Assembly: GCF_013280595.1 (NCBI RefSeq)
Contig: NZ_JAAATY010000008.1
Location: forward strand, 248,001-312,000
Length of the DNA stretch: 64,000 nucleotides
Direction: 5' to 3'
Source: Kibdelosporangium persicum
Lineage (GTDB): Bacteria; Actinomycetota; Actinomycetes; Mycobacteriales; Pseudonocardiaceae
The stretch's first letter is position 1, and the number at the start of each line of letters is the position of its first letter. Below are positions 45,601 through 53,802 of this stretch, piece after piece. The translations under genes and the position numbers were made by a program. The notes under the pieces are model-generated. The model worked only from the letters and a program-made list of their open reading frames with translations, was not told the origin of the DNA and made no database searches.

Positions 45601-46128
45601 GCGGCGGTGGCCAAGGCGCTCGGCGGTGTGTTGTTCATCGACGAGGCCTATTCGTTGACGGAGGCCTGGTACGACGACTACGGCTCGGAGGCGATCGCGG
45701 AGCTGATCAAGCTGATGGAGGAGCACCGCGAGGACTTGGTCGTCATCGTGGCCGGGTACGACGGCAAGATGGCCAAGTTCATGGACAAGAACCCGGGTCT
45801 GGCGTCGCGGTTCCCGACCAAGCTGCGGTTCCCGGACTACAGCGACGACGAGCTGGTCGCGATCTTCAAGGCGATGACCGCGAAGGCCGGCTACGAGCTG
45901 CACCCCGACGTGATCCCGGCGGTCCGCGAGTTGCTCAGGCGCACGCCCCGGGGCGAGTCCTTCGGCAACGGCCGGTTCGTCCGCAACGTGTTCGACCGGG
46001 CGGTGGCTCTCCAGGGCCACCGGATCACCAGCAGCGCCGAGTCACCCGAGGTCCGGCTGCTGCTCGCCGAGGACCTGCCGAAGTCCCAGGACACCGGGCA
46101 CGATGTGCCAACTGGCCAATACCTCTGA
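42634..46128 (+). CDS. Large protein with three ATPase-like domains, two of CbxX/CfqX AAA+ type
   Basis: A 1164-residue protein. Residues 1 to about 370 are helical, without known motifs. A first nucleotide-fold has a decayed P-loop (GPDATGRRT, about 405-413) and an intact VLVLDGLDRI. The second is CbxX-like with good Walker A GPPGTGKT (about 669) but a changed Walker B (VLCVESAHE in place of the usual hhhDEAY). The third has P-loop GSPGTAKT (about 940), with Ala for the usual Gly, and a normal VLFIDEAYSL (about 1000). EccA of type VII secretion is a relative of the last two domains. No ESX genes are near. Function unknown. Confidence 0.85.
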   Translation: MGRPRLPDHLEILLSDEPVVDLYAHGPWRVPDGLLEEIAERARVLNNDPRVAELPYNLTDFYGQQATVVGAELWCIVPYLSGIAAIRGGNRADLEAELLNAFRGEQLPVNRDPAWFSARTNKFRPPGDWLITAAGDDPAKRELAYQLARECLDVFAGIEPFERRRQAAIKLYELPKPEEESGTPYGNLVNVWARAATDEILADLPELAGTVNYLEWVVSGFVAAHDRLRAAISGWEAAAAVACLLQQAGVWESPAEFAVFTDTTLYENVKKYISQPFAESWATEVRAWLARGLIEGEADACRAWLDMGMRLEACFRGLPEGPNSAGTLLPVTSFQRAVRDLFRRRPLVNPLERKFTVVTRAAQEQPVPARPEFSLVGQPELASAIRDLRVDRPSEQRRIRLLVAGPDATGRRTAVSALIQNLVDNRVVAGARWISDPIYTTLDASNALQQLNRDVRECIAERNVLVLDGLDRIVGIDRCGTAVAEELRRSLKRHPELHVIAVCGLGGDTRLFDTNPALYQLFRVARTHEFTDKQYAELLKRAVARRGASISRAVSLAAGVLLTRTPPLLNLRGARLVEHLAEQSVLAARKRAKVGPSRSVGVTEADLPRQLVPGDVAGSDPQAELDSCVGLEKIKRELALLVAEEKAHRMRREAGMVVDDRARHMVFTGPPGTGKTMVARILGRMFAATGVLSSGHIVVVDRADLVHGEGWEIGPRVRRLVDRAVGGVLCVESAHELQPSDDDWRNRETVNALVAAVQSHGKDLVVVLTGPDAGVNGLLKSEPDLAAFFPSVLRFPPLTEDSFVALFEAKAEAAGFTLRDGVVQKVRSLVKSTPTGNARMAIGLLERAIARQARRVLADDVVGEDESLHEILAEDVPDTLATTSWVELPNDPLSEIDKLIGLDSVKHEVRLLVAEAKADRMRREAGIPLAAPTRHLVFTGSPGTAKTTMARLLAAVYAKLGLLSSGHLVEVSRGDLIGEYLGQTAPKVRAAVAKALGGVLFIDEAYSLTEAWYDDYGSEAIAELIKLMEEHREDLVVIVAGYDGKMAKFMDKNPGLASRFPTKLRFPDYSDDELVAIFKAMTAKAGYELHPDVIPAVRELLRRTPRGESFGNGRFVRNVFDRAVALQGHRITSSAESPEVRLLLAEDLPKSQDTGHDVPTGQYL

Positions 46129-46267
46129 CATGTGTACAAAAGGACCGGCTGTCTCCCGATCGTCAACCGCATACACCATATGTCCAACCCGTCGGACATA
46201 TGGACAACTGTCGCTCCTGAGCCCAGGGTATGCGCCACTTGGCCAACGCTTAGGACACTTGGACAAC
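46110..46267. repeat. Second cluster of TTGG(A/C)CAA-type motifs, 20-bp phased
   Basis: Related 11-mers lie at 46110 (AACTGGCCAAT), 46130 (ATGTGTACAAA, weaker), 46198 (ATATGGACAAC), 46237 (ACTTGGCCAAC) and 46257 (ACTTGGACAAC). A perfect 9-bp inverted repeat CATATGTCC/GGACATATG spans 46177-46202. Several copies are exactly 20 bp apart, about two helix turns. The cluster begins in the last codons of the ATPase gene and fills the convergent gap before the GGDEF gene, as at 6287-6400. Confidence 0.65.
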
Positions 46268-46282
46268 CCGAGTTACACCTGG

Positions 46283-47653
46283 TCAGGAGGGAATGTCCGT
46301 CCGACGGCGCAGTGGGCGCGCCTGTAAGGGGATGGCTGATGGGATGACGTCCGCAGCCGGGGCCGTCGCGCCGTTGTCGCTGGGAGTGGCCAGGCAGATC
46401 TGGTTGCGACCGGCCTCCTTGGCGGCGAGCAGTGCCGCGTCCGCCGCCAGGACCAGGCGATCGGTATCCACACCGGAGTCCGGGTAGACGGCCGCGCCCA
46501 TGGACACCCTGATGCCGTCGAGGACAAGGGTCTTGCCGGTCTTGGCGTGCGTGATGGACACCGGCGTGTGCGCCAGACGCAGCCGGATGCGTTCGCCGAC
46601 CGACAGCAGTTCGGTACTGGACGTGCCGGGAAGCACGACCGCGAGTTCGTCGCCGCCCCATCTCGCGGCCAGGTCGCCGCGGCGGATCTCGGAGCGGACC
46701 ACCCGGACGACCGCCTGGAGCGCCTGGTCACCCGCTGGGTGGCCGTAGCTGTTGTTGATCTCGCTGAACTTGTCGACGTCCATCATCAACACGCCGACGT
46801 TGCCGCCGACCAACTCGGCGCGCCGCAACTCGGCACCGACCACCTGGGACCAGAACGTCGGCGCGGCCAGCCCGGTCTTGTCGTCGGTCCGGGCCTGACG
46901 TTGGTACTGCGGCAGCAGCAGGTCGCGGTGGAGCGCCAGCACGGTGACCATCAGCACGGGCACAACCCACGGGTTGGACGCCTCCAAGGCGCCGACCGCG
47001 ATACCGAGGCCGAGTGCGGCGGCCACCACGAGCTGGTCGGACAGGTCACCGAGGGCTCGCCGGGCGGTGGCCTCCGGGGAGGACAAGAGGATCGCGCCGA
47101 CGACCATGGCGTAGTTGATCAGCCACCACGTCGCGGCCGCGGCGATCACGATGACCAGCGACCACGGTCCGACCGGGACACGTGGCGCGCTCTCCAGGCC
47201 ACCGGCCCGCAGCACCGCCGAGGCGCAGGTGCTGGCCAGGATGAACGTGGCCGCGGAGAAGATCTTGCGATGCCAGACGAACTGGCCGTAGACCCGCGCC
47301 CAGCAGAACCCGTAGGCGATCACCACGAGCGCGACTACAAGCGGTAACGGCAGTAGAAGCACCCCGGTGAACACCCAGAGTGACTTCAGGTTGGTGTACG
47401 GGACGCCTTCGACGGCGACCTCGCGCCTGCGTTCGATGCTCCGCGCCGCCTCGAGGTGCAGCAACGATGCCGTGGCCAGCACCGCGAACCACACCCATTC
47501 GGTGCGGCTCACGCTCACATGCAGGCTCGCCATCACTGTGACCAGGACCGCGACCAGGTCCGTGACCAGCACATACGCCAACGCGGCTGGTGGAAGCGAG
47601 AAGAGACGCCACTTTCGGGGCGAGACCCAGCGCAGCCTGGGGTTCACACTCAT
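46283..47653 (-). CDS. Membrane GGDEF-domain protein, possible diguanylate cyclase
   Basis: A 456-residue protein. About 250 N-terminal residues make seven or so membrane helices; the C-terminal GGDEF domain follows (ARTDDKTGLAAPTFWSQVV, MMDVDKFSEINNSYGHPAGDQAL). The active-site signature reads GGDEL rather than GGDEF (about residues 333-337), which leaves the catalytic Asp/Glu in place, so cyclic-di-GMP synthesis is possible. No EAL domain. ATG at 47653 is used; a GTG at 47683 is possible. It is divergent from the GNEWF repeat peptide gene, 119 bp apart. Confidence 0.85.
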   Translation of the reverse strand: MSVNPRLRWVSPRKWRLFSLPPAALAYVLVTDLVAVLVTVMASLHVSVSRTEWVWFAVLATASLLHLEAARSIERRREVAVEGVPYTNLKSLWVFTGVLLLPLPLVVALVVIAYGFCWARVYGQFVWHRKIFSAATFILASTCASAVLRAGGLESAPRVPVGPWSLVIVIAAAATWWLINYAMVVGAILLSSPEATARRALGDLSDQLVVAAALGLGIAVGALEASNPWVVPVLMVTVLALHRDLLLPQYQRQARTDDKTGLAAPTFWSQVVGAELRRAELVGGNVGVLMMDVDKFSEINNSYGHPAGDQALQAVVRVVRSEIRRGDLAARWGGDELAVVLPGTSSTELLSVGERIRLRLAHTPVSITHAKTGKTLVLDGIRVSMGAAVYPDSGVDTDRLVLAADAALLAAKEAGRNQICLATPSDNGATAPAADVIPSAIPLQARPLRRRTDIPS

Positions 47654-47772
47654 CACCAGGCCCGTATCAGCAACGCGGGTCACCCGGTGAACGGTAATCG
47701 GCTAGGACACCCGATGTCTTTCGGCCAGTCGGGGGTCTTGCACCGATCCGATGTGTACAGAGAGGAACGACC

Positions 47773-47922
47773 ATGAGCGGCAACGAGTGGGTCCAGCGCG
47801 GGAACGAGTGGTTCGCGGGCAACGAGTGGTTCGCAGGGAACGAATGGTTCACCGGCAACGAGTGGTTCGCGGGAAACGAATGGTTCACCGGCAACGAGTG
47901 GCTCTTCCAGGCCGCCTGCTGA
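47773..47922 (+). CDS. 49-residue peptide of seven GNEW repeats
   Basis: MSGNEWVQR is followed by five GNEWF[AT] units and a final GNEWLFQAAC. GNEW occurs seven times, at 6-7-residue spacing. AGAGGA lies about 7 nt before the ATG. Codons differ between copies at silent sites (GGC/GGG/GGA, GAG/GAA, GCG/GCA), so selection keeps the peptide, not just the DNA. A strong hairpin follows 13 bp after the stop. It has no signal peptide, is strongly acidic and Trp-rich, and ends in Cys. I recognise no family and no modification enzyme nearby. It could be a peptide precursor, a structural peptide or a binding repeat. Confidence 0.7.
   Translation: MSGNEWVQRGNEWFAGNEWFAGNEWFTGNEWFAGNEWFTGNEWLFQAAC
47779..47901 (+). 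repeat. 18-bp tandem repeat coding GNEWF[AT]
   Basis: Seven copies of a unit related to GGCAACGAGTGGTTCGCG. Spacing is 21 bp between the first two and 18 bp for the rest. Silent differences between copies argue for age and for selection on the amino-acid sequence. Confidence 0.85.
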
Positions 47923-47935
47923 TGCGAGCCCAGGG

Positions 47936-47968
47936 GGTGGCGGGCTCGCCCTCGCTGAGCCCGCCACC
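47936..47968 (+). terminator. Strong hairpin after the GNEWF peptide gene
   Basis: GGTGGCGGGCTC (47936-47947) and GAGCCCGCCACC (47957-47968) form a perfect 12-bp stem with a 9-nt loop, 13 bp after the peptide stop codon. No T-run follows, as is common in high-GC actinomycetes. It implies that the peptide has its own short transcript. Confidence 0.75.
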
Positions 47969-48037
47969 TCGGCGCCGCCGCATGCTGGTCGCGGCCGGCG
48001 CCATCGCCATAGAGACGTGGGCGTGCGCCGTGCGTTG

Positions 48038-48098
48038 ACCGGCGATGGTCCCTCAGGTCCGAAGATCGGACGCGCAGGGCAGGACCGGAATCGCCGGT
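48038..48098 (-). terminator. Candidate terminator after paaE
   Basis: ACCGGCGAT-GGTCC (48038-48051) can pair with GGACC-(3-nt bulge)-ATCGCCGGT (48082-48098). The structure begins right after the paaE stop codon and would end the leftward paa operon. Confidence 0.45.
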
Positions 48099-48099
48099 G

Positions 48100-49173
48100 T
48101 CACTGGTCGAAGTCGATCTCCACGGTGTCCGATGTGGGCACGGTCTGGCAGGTGAGTACGAAGCCCGCGTCGACCTCCGCGTCCTCCAACGCGAAGTTGC
48201 GGCGCATGTGGACCTTCCCGGTGATCACCTTGGCCCGGCACGTCCCGCACACCCCGCCCTTGCAGGCGAACGGCAGATCGGGGCGTACCCGCTGGGCGCC
48301 TTCCAGCAGGGTCGAGTCGCGGGGCACGACCGCCGTGGTGGTCCGGCTGTCGAGCCGGACGGTCACTTCGGCGCTGGGCCCGGTCGTGCCTGGGTCGACG
48401 TGGTGGACCTGCTCGGGCGGCGTGTCCTCCACATAGAACAGCTCGAAGTGGACACGTTCCCGGGGAACTCCGAGTTCCGCCAGGACTTCCCGCGCCTCGG
48501 TCACCATGCCGAACGGTCCGCACAGCCACCAGTGGTCCACCTCGGACACCCGCGTCAGCATGGGCAGCAGGAGGCGGAGTTTCTCGCCGTCCAAACGGCC
48601 GGTGAACAGCTCGGCCTCGCGGGGTTCGCGGGACAGCACGTGCACGAGTTCCAGCCGGGCTGTGTAGCGGTCCTTAAGGTCGGCGAGTTCGTCGGCGAAC
48701 ATGACTGTATTGGTGCGGCGGTTGCCGTAGAGCAGCACCGCGCTCGCCGAAGGGTCCTGCAGGACGGTCGACAGGATCGACATCACAGGCGTGATTCCTG
48801 AGCCGGCCGCCACCAGCACGTGCCGGGCCGGTGCCGGCTCGGGCGTGAAGTCGCCGGTCGGCGGCAGGACCTCGATGGTGTCGCCGGGTCGCACCTCGTG
48901 CACGAGCCACGGCGAGAACGCACCGCCGGGGACCTCACGGACGCCGATCCGTGGTTTCGAGCCGACCATGGCGCAGATCGAATACGAGCGCCGCTCGTCA
49001 CGGCCGTCGATGATCCGCCGCAGAGTCAGCGACTGCCCGGCACGGAAGTCGTACTCGGCGGCCAGGTCCGGGGGTACGTCGAAGGTCACTGCGACGGCGT
49101 CGTCGCAGAGGCGCTCCACGTGGGCCACGGTCAGTTTGTGGAACTCGGTCCGGCGACGCAAGGAGGTGGTCAT
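48100..49173 (-). CDS. paaE: Phenylacetyl-CoA epoxidase reductase subunit
   Basis: A 357-residue flavo-iron-sulphur protein. The N-terminal part is a ferredoxin-NADP reductase fold (RSYSICAM for FAD, VLVAAGSGITPVMSIL and WWLCGPFGMV for NADPH). The C-terminal part is a plant-type [2Fe-2S] ferredoxin (CKGGVCGTCRAKVITG and a fourth Cys in LTCQTVP). It feeds electrons from NADPH to the di-iron subunit PaaA in ring epoxidation of phenylacetyl-CoA. ATG at 49173 lies 2 bp after the paaD stop. Last gene of paaZABCDE. Confidence 0.95.
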   Translation of the reverse strand: MTTSLRRRTEFHKLTVAHVERLCDDAVAVTFDVPPDLAAEYDFRAGQSLTLRRIIDGRDERRSYSICAMVGSKPRIGVREVPGGAFSPWLVHEVRPGDTIEVLPPTGDFTPEPAPARHVLVAAGSGITPVMSILSTVLQDPSASAVLLYGNRRTNTVMFADELADLKDRYTARLELVHVLSREPREAELFTGRLDGEKLRLLLPMLTRVSEVDHWWLCGPFGMVTEAREVLAELGVPRERVHFELFYVEDTPPEQVHHVDPGTTGPSAEVTVRLDSRTTTAVVPRDSTLLEGAQRVRPDLPFACKGGVCGTCRAKVITGKVHMRRNFALEDAEVDAGFVLTCQTVPTSDTVEIDFDQ

Positions 49174-49175
49174 TG

Positions 49176-49661
49176 TCAGATCTCCTTGACGTGTTCGAAC
49201 GGTTCGGCGCACGCCCGGCAGCGCCGCAGCGCCTTGCACGCCGTGGCGCTGAATTCCGACAACAGCTCGGTGTCCGGCGACCCGCACCGCGGGCACGCGA
49301 CCCGCTTGGGCGGGGCGGTCAGCGTGAGCGGGATCGGGCCGCCTCTGGGCGCCGCGCCGGGCGGGGCGATACCGGCTTCGGCGAGCTTCTGGCGTCCTGT
49401 CGCGGTGATCCAGTCGGTGGTCCACGCGGGCGACAGGACCGTGCGTACATCGACGGCCCCGAACCCGGCCTGGTGCAGCGCCGAGCGCAAGTCGGAACGC
49501 ATGGCGTCCATCGCGGGACAGCCGGTGTACGTGGGCGTGATGGTCACGACCACGCCATCCGGCGTCTCCTCGACCTCACGCAGGACACCCAGATCGGCCA
49601 GGGTCAGCATGGGCAGTTCCGGATCGGTGACCGTTTCGGCCACGGCACGCGCGCTCACCAT
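49176..49661 (-). CDS. paaD: Phenylacetyl-CoA epoxidase maturation factor
   Basis: A 161-residue protein with an N-terminal MIP18/DUF59-type domain (VTDPELPMLTLADLGVLREV and TPTYTGCPAMDAMRSDL) and a C-terminal Cys-rich zinc-ribbon-like end (CPRCGSPDTELLSEFSATACKALRRCRAC). In other bacteria PaaD is needed for cluster assembly in the epoxidase complex. It overlaps paaC by 7 bp. Confidence 0.93.
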   Translation of the reverse strand: MVSARAVAETVTDPELPMLTLADLGVLREVEETPDGVVVTITPTYTGCPAMDAMRSDLRSALHQAGFGAVDVRTVLSPAWTTDWITATGRQKLAEAGIAPPGAAPRGGPIPLTLTAPPKRVACPRCGSPDTELLSEFSATACKALRRCRACAEPFEHVKEI

Positions 49662-50500
49662 GTCGCGTCCGGATGGGCTCGGGCGACGCTCTGCATTTCA
49701 GCCAGCAACGGCTCCAGGTGTTCGGTGTGCCGCCCTGCGGTCGGGACCGGGCGCAGGTATGGCTGCTTCAGCGCGCCAGCCGTGATGACCTGCGCCATCA
49801 CCGCGTCGAACTCCTCGCGCAGGGCCTTGTCGTCCTCATTCTCACCGTCGAAGAGCTCGTCGACGTACGGCCACACCTCGTCCAGCCCGGCCTGCATCCG
49901 TTCGTGCGACAGATCCGTGCCGTCGCCGAGCCGGACGACCCAACGGGCCGCGTAGTCGCGGTGATACGTCAGTTCCTTGACGCCCTTGGCCGCGATCGCG
50001 GTGAGGACCTGGTCGGGCGAATCGACCAGGCGCTGGAAAAGAGCCAGCCGCCAGGTGCTGAACACCAGCAGCCTGGCCATCGAGAAGGCGAAGTCGCCAC
50101 CCGCCAGCTCGACCAGCCGGACGTTGTGGAAGTCCTCGGCCGCGCGGAAGAACGCCAAGGCGTCCTCATCGGACTGGTTCACCGCCGGGACCAGTGCCGG
50201 ATCCGCCTTGGCCGCACGGGCGAGCAGCAGCCGGGCCTGGCCGAGCAGGTCGAGGCCGATGTTGGCCAACGCGACCTCGTCCTCCAGCTCCGGCGCCGCG
50301 GCCACCCACTCCTGCAGCCGGTGCGACATGATCAGCGCGTCGTCACCGAGCCACAGGCAGGACCTGGCCAGCTCGGCGGCGTCCACACCGGACGGAACCG
50401 ACGTGTCCATGCCCGCCAGCGGATCGGTGAAGCCGGTGCCGAAGGCCCACCGGGTGTCATTGTCTTCGGTAAGCGCCTCGTAGGCGTTGTCAAAGGACAT
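49655..50500 (-). CDS. paaC: Phenylacetyl-CoA epoxidase structural subunit
   Basis: A 281-residue ferritin-like helical protein, the partner of PaaA in the epoxidase core. LWLGDDALIMSHRLQEWVAAAPELEDEVALANIGLDLLGQARLL is a family hallmark, as is RDYAARWVVRLGDGTDLSHERMQ. It does not itself bind the catalytic di-iron centre. It is translated just after paaB (6-bp gap). Confidence 0.95.
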   Translation of the reverse strand: MSFDNAYEALTEDNDTRWAFGTGFTDPLAGMDTSVPSGVDAAELARSCLWLGDDALIMSHRLQEWVAAAPELEDEVALANIGLDLLGQARLLLARAAKADPALVPAVNQSDEDALAFFRAAEDFHNVRLVELAGGDFAFSMARLLVFSTWRLALFQRLVDSPDQVLTAIAAKGVKELTYHRDYAARWVVRLGDGTDLSHERMQAGLDEVWPYVDELFDGENEDDKALREEFDAVMAQVITAGALKQPYLRPVPTAGRHTEHLEPLLAEMQSVARAHPDATW

Positions 50501-50506
50501 CTCGGC

Positions 50507-50788
50507 TCACATGTGGGGGACGTCTTCGGGGATGTCGTAGAACGTGGGGTGCCGGTAGACCTTGTCCCCGCTCGGCGCGAAGAACGGGTCCTTCTCGTCC
50601 GGGCTCGACGCGGTGATGTGGTCGGCACGGACGACCCAGATGCTGACACCCTCGTTGCGACGCGTGTAGAGATCGCGGGCGTTGCGCAGCGCCATCTCGT
50701 CGTCGGCGGCATGCAGCGATCCGACGTGGACATGGTTGAGGCCACGCTTCCCGCGGACGAACACCTCGTACAGCGGCCAGTCACTCAT
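50507..50788 (-). CDS. paaB: Phenylacetyl-CoA epoxidase small subunit
   Basis: A 93-residue protein with the family pattern [26 protein letters not shown], then [21 protein letters not shown] and [11 protein letters not shown]. PaaB joins the PaaAC heterodimers into the full complex. ATG at 50788 overlaps the paaA stop by 4 bp. Confidence 0.95.
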   Translation of the reverse strand: MSDWPLYEVFVRGKRGLNHVHVGSLHAADDEMALRNARDLYTRRNEGVSIWVVRADHITASSPDEKDPFFAPSGDKVYRHPTFYDIPEDVPHM

Positions 50789-51711
50789 GCCACGGCCTCC
50801 TTGTGTTTGGCGGCGTACGCGGCGGCCGCGTCGCGCACCCACTGGCCGTCCTCGTGTGCCTTGCGGCGCCGCTCGATGCGGATCTTGTTGCACGGGCCGT
50901 TGCCGCTGACCACCTCTTTGAAGTGGTCCCAGTCGATCTGGCCGAAGTCGTAGTGGCCACGTTCGGGGTTCCAGCGAAGGTCCGGGTCCGGCAGCGTGAC
51001 GCCGAGTTTCTCGGCCTGCGGCACGCTCATGTCCACGAACCGCTGCCGCAGCTCGTCGTTGGTGTGCCGCTTGATCTTCCACGCCATGGACTGCGCGGTG
51101 TTGGTCGATTCCGCGTCCGGCGGGCCGAACATCATCAGCGACGGCCACCACCAGCGGTTGGTCGCGTCCTGCACCATGTCGCGCTGCTCCTGGGTGCCGC
51201 TCATCATCGTCATCAGCAGCTCGTAGCCCTGACGCTGGTGAAACGACTCCTCCTTGCAGATCCGGATCATCGCCCGCGCGTACGGCCCGTACGAACTGCG
51301 GCACAACGGGACCTGGTTGCAGATGGCGGCGCCGTCGACGAGCCACCCGATCACGCCGACGTCCGCGAACGTCAGCGTCGGGTAGTTGAAGATCGACGAG
51401 TACTTCTGGCGGCCTTCGATCAGCCGCTCGGTCAGGTCGGTGCGGTCGGCGCCCAGCGTCTCCGCGGCGGAGTACAGGTAGAGCCCGTGGCCGGCCTCAT
51501 CCTGCACCTTGGCCAGCAGGATCGCCTTGCGGCGCAGCGAAGGCGCGCGGGTGATCCAGTCGCCTTCCGGCTGCATACCGATGATCTCCGAGTGGGCGTG
51601 CTGGGCGACCTGGCGGATCATCGTCTTGCGGTAGCCCTCGGGCATCCAGTCCCGCGGCTCGATCCGCTGGTCACGCTCGATGGTGGCGTCGAAGTGTTCC
51701 TGGAGGTTCAC
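50785..51711 (-). CDS. paaA: Phenylacetyl-CoA epoxidase catalytic di-iron subunit
   Basis: A 308-residue protein. Di-iron ligand motifs can be seen in [13 protein letters not shown] and [14 protein letters not shown]. It forms the ring-1,2-epoxide of phenylacetyl-CoA, using electrons from PaaE. GTG start overlaps the paaZ stop (GTGA), so paaZ and paaA are translated together. Confidence 0.96.
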   Translation of the reverse strand: MNLQEHFDATIERDQRIEPRDWMPEGYRKTMIRQVAQHAHSEIIGMQPEGDWITRAPSLRRKAILLAKVQDEAGHGLYLYSAAETLGADRTDLTERLIEGRQKYSSIFNYPTLTFADVGVIGWLVDGAAICNQVPLCRSSYGPYARAMIRICKEESFHQRQGYELLMTMMSGTQEQRDMVQDATNRWWWPSLMMFGPPDAESTNTAQSMAWKIKRHTNDELRQRFVDMSVPQAEKLGVTLPDPDLRWNPERGHYDFGQIDWDHFKEVVSGNGPCNKIRIERRRKAHEDGQWVRDAAAAYAAKHKEAVA

Positions 51712-53741
51712 GAGGACTGCTCCCGTTTCGCCACGAGGGTGAGCACGTCGTACTTGGCGACGGACTCACCCTTCTGGTTGGTCACGTCGGCGTCCCACCG
51801 GACTTCGCCGTACTGCTGGTCGTTGCGCGGCGTGATCTGCTTGGCGGTCAACGTGACCGTCAGCGAGTCACCGGGGAACGTCGGCGTCAGGAAGCGCAGG
51901 TTCTCCAGGCCGTAGTTGGCCAGCACGGGGCCCGGGTCCGGCTGGACGAACAGGCCAGCGGCGAACGACACCACGAGGTAGCCGTGGGCGACGCGGCCGC
52001 CGAAGAACGGGTTGGCCGCGGCGGCTTCCTGGTCCATGTGGGCGTAGAACGTGTCGCCGGTGAACTCGGCGAAGTGCTCGATGTCGGCCATGGTCACTTC
52101 ACGCGGCCCGGCAACGACCGTGTCGCCGAGGCGCAGGTCTTCCAGGTGCTTGCGGAACGGGTGCTCGCCTTCGGTCCGCTCCGAGCCCGGCACCCAACGG
52201 TTCGTGACCGCCGTGAGAACACGAGGGCTGCCCTGTACGGCCGTGCGCTGCATGTGGTGCAGCACGCCACGGATGCCACCCATCTCCTCACCGCCGCCTG
52301 CTCGACCGGGGCCGCCGTGGACGAGGGCCGGCAACGGTGAGCCGTGGCCAGTGTTCTCCTTGGCGTTCTCGTTGTCGGTGACGAGCAGACGGCCGTGCCA
52401 TGGGGCCACCCCGAGTACGACGTCACGAGCGAACTGGGTGTCCGCGGTGACGACGGAGCCCGCGAGGCTGCCGTGGCCGCGTGCGGCGAGTTCGATGACG
52501 TGCTGCGTGTCGCGGTACGGCATGAGCGTGCTGACCGGTCCGAACGCCTCGACCTCGTGCGGTTGGGCCTGGCTGGAATCTTCGGCCACCAGCAGGACGG
52601 GCGAGATGAACGCGCCACGCTCGGCATCGGCGTCTACCACGGACACCTGGTCGGGGTCGCCGAACACCACGTGGCCCGCCTCGAGCAGGGCCTTGAGCGA
52701 GCGGCGGACCTCCTCGCGCTGTTCGAGGCTGGCCAGGGCGCCCATCCGGACATCCGCGTTGGCCGGGTTGCCGACGGTGATCTTGGCGAGGCGCTCGCTG
52801 GTGGCCTGGGTGACGTCGTCCAGCAGTCCGGCCGGGACGAACGCGCGCCGGATCGCGGTGCACTTCTGGCCTGCCTTGACGGTCATCTCGGTGACCAACT
52901 GCTTGACGAACAGGTCGAACTCGGGCGTGCCGGGGGTGGCGTCCGGGCCGAGGATCGAGCAGTTCAGCGAGTCGGCCTCGGCGTTGAAACGGACCGAGCG
53001 GCGGACCACGTTCTCGTGCGCGCGCAGTCGCTGTGCCGTGGAGGCGGAACCGGTGAAGAAGACGAGATCCTGCTCGGTGAGGTGGTCGAGCAGGTCACCC
53101 GCGCTGCCCGTGACCAGCTGGAGCGATCCTTCCGGCAGGATGCCGGACTCGATGATCAGCTCGATCAGCCGGACCGTGAGGTACGCGGTCTGGCTCGCCG
53201 GTTTGACCAGGCTCGGCACGCCGGCGATGAACGCGGGCGCGAACTTCTCCATCGGTCCCCAGACGGGGAAGTTGAAGGCGTTGATCTGCACCGCGACGCC
53301 CTGCAGCGGGGTGCAGATGTGCTGGGCGACGAACGTGCCGCCCTTGCCGAGCGGTTCGACGTTGCCGTCGACGTAGACGGTGTCGTTGGGCAGCTCGCGC
53401 CTGCCCTTGCTGGAGTAACCGAACAGCGTGCCTATGCCGCCGTCGATGTCGAACTTGTTGTCGCCCTTGGTCGCACCCGTGCGGTGAGACAGCGCGTACA
53501 GCTCGTCGCGGTGCTCCATGAGGTACGACGCCAGGACCTTCAGCAGAGCGGCGCGCTGGTGGAAGGTCAGCTCACGCAGCTCGGCGCCCTTGTCGCGGCC
53601 GTAGGCCAGCGCGGCGGCCATGTCGACGCCGGCCGACGAGATCCGGGCGATCTCCTCGCCGGTGACCGCGTCGTGTAGCGGCGCGCCCTCGTCATCGGGC
53701 GTGTGCCACCGGCCGGACACATAGCTGCGCAGCGGAGCCAT
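51708..53741 (-). CDS. paaZ: Bifunctional oxepin-CoA hydrolase / semialdehyde dehydrogenase
   Basis: A 677-residue two-domain protein. Residues 1 to about 520 are an aldehyde dehydrogenase (Cys in [27 protein letters not shown]). About 535-677 is a MaoC-like hydratase ([29 protein letters not shown]) that opens the oxepin ring. The product, an oxo-acyl-CoA semialdehyde, is oxidised by the dehydrogenase domain. It is first gene of the leftward paa operon, with a candidate regulator site just upstream. Confidence 0.95.
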   Translation of the reverse strand: MAPLRSYVSGRWHTPDDEGAPLHDAVTGEEIARISSAGVDMAAALAYGRDKGAELRELTFHQRAALLKVLASYLMEHRDELYALSHRTGATKGDNKFDIDGGIGTLFGYSSKGRRELPNDTVYVDGNVEPLGKGGTFVAQHICTPLQGVAVQINAFNFPVWGPMEKFAPAFIAGVPSLVKPASQTAYLTVRLIELIIESGILPEGSLQLVTGSAGDLLDHLTEQDLVFFTGSASTAQRLRAHENVVRRSVRFNAEADSLNCSILGPDATPGTPEFDLFVKQLVTEMTVKAGQKCTAIRRAFVPAGLLDDVTQATSERLAKITVGNPANADVRMGALASLEQREEVRRSLKALLEAGHVVFGDPDQVSVVDADAERGAFISPVLLVAEDSSQAQPHEVEAFGPVSTLMPYRDTQHVIELAARGHGSLAGSVVTADTQFARDVVLGVAPWHGRLLVTDNENAKENTGHGSPLPALVHGGPGRAGGGEEMGGIRGVLHHMQRTAVQGSPRVLTAVTNRWVPGSERTEGEHPFRKHLEDLRLGDTVVAGPREVTMADIEHFAEFTGDTFYAHMDQEAAAANPFFGGRVAHGYLVVSFAAGLFVQPDPGPVLANYGLENLRFLTPTFPGDSLTVTLTAKQITPRNDQQYGEVRWDADVTNQKGESVAKYDVLTLVAKREQSS

Positions 53742-53763
53742 CCTGGTCGCCTCCCGGCTGAAT

Positions 53764-53783
53764 TACTAACCGTCCGTTCAGTA
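53764..53783. promoter_or_regulatory. Candidate TetR (PaaR-like) operator 1
   Basis: TACTAACCGTCCGTTCAGTA is an imperfect palindrome (7 of 9 base pairs match about a TC centre) in the 61-bp gap between paaZ and the isomerase gene. A close relative lies at 56112-56131, with AACCGTCC shared exactly. Both fit the kind of ACCG/CGGT dyad that TetR proteins of fatty and aryl-acid catabolism bind. Control by the TetR protein at 56543 is inferred. Confidence 0.65.
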
Positions 53784-53802
53784 GGCATGGTAGCTTGGCG
53801 GC

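Noticed and set aside
42586-46020. A 1144-codon open frame antisense to the large ATPase gene
   Set aside because: It is Arg/Gly/Gln-rich with no family motifs, and is explained by the GC-rich codons of the true gene on the other strand.
47773-47968. GNEWF peptide as a Trp attenuator leader
   Set aside because: Seven Trp codons before a hairpin resemble trpL, but the next genes downstream are on the opposite strand, so nothing is left to attenuate.
47922-48038. A 38-codon frame that overlaps the GNEWF peptide stop as TGATG
   Set aside because: The strong terminator hairpin lies inside it, and its sequence (Pro/Arg-rich, then a short hydrophobic part) has no clear features. Possible but unsupported.
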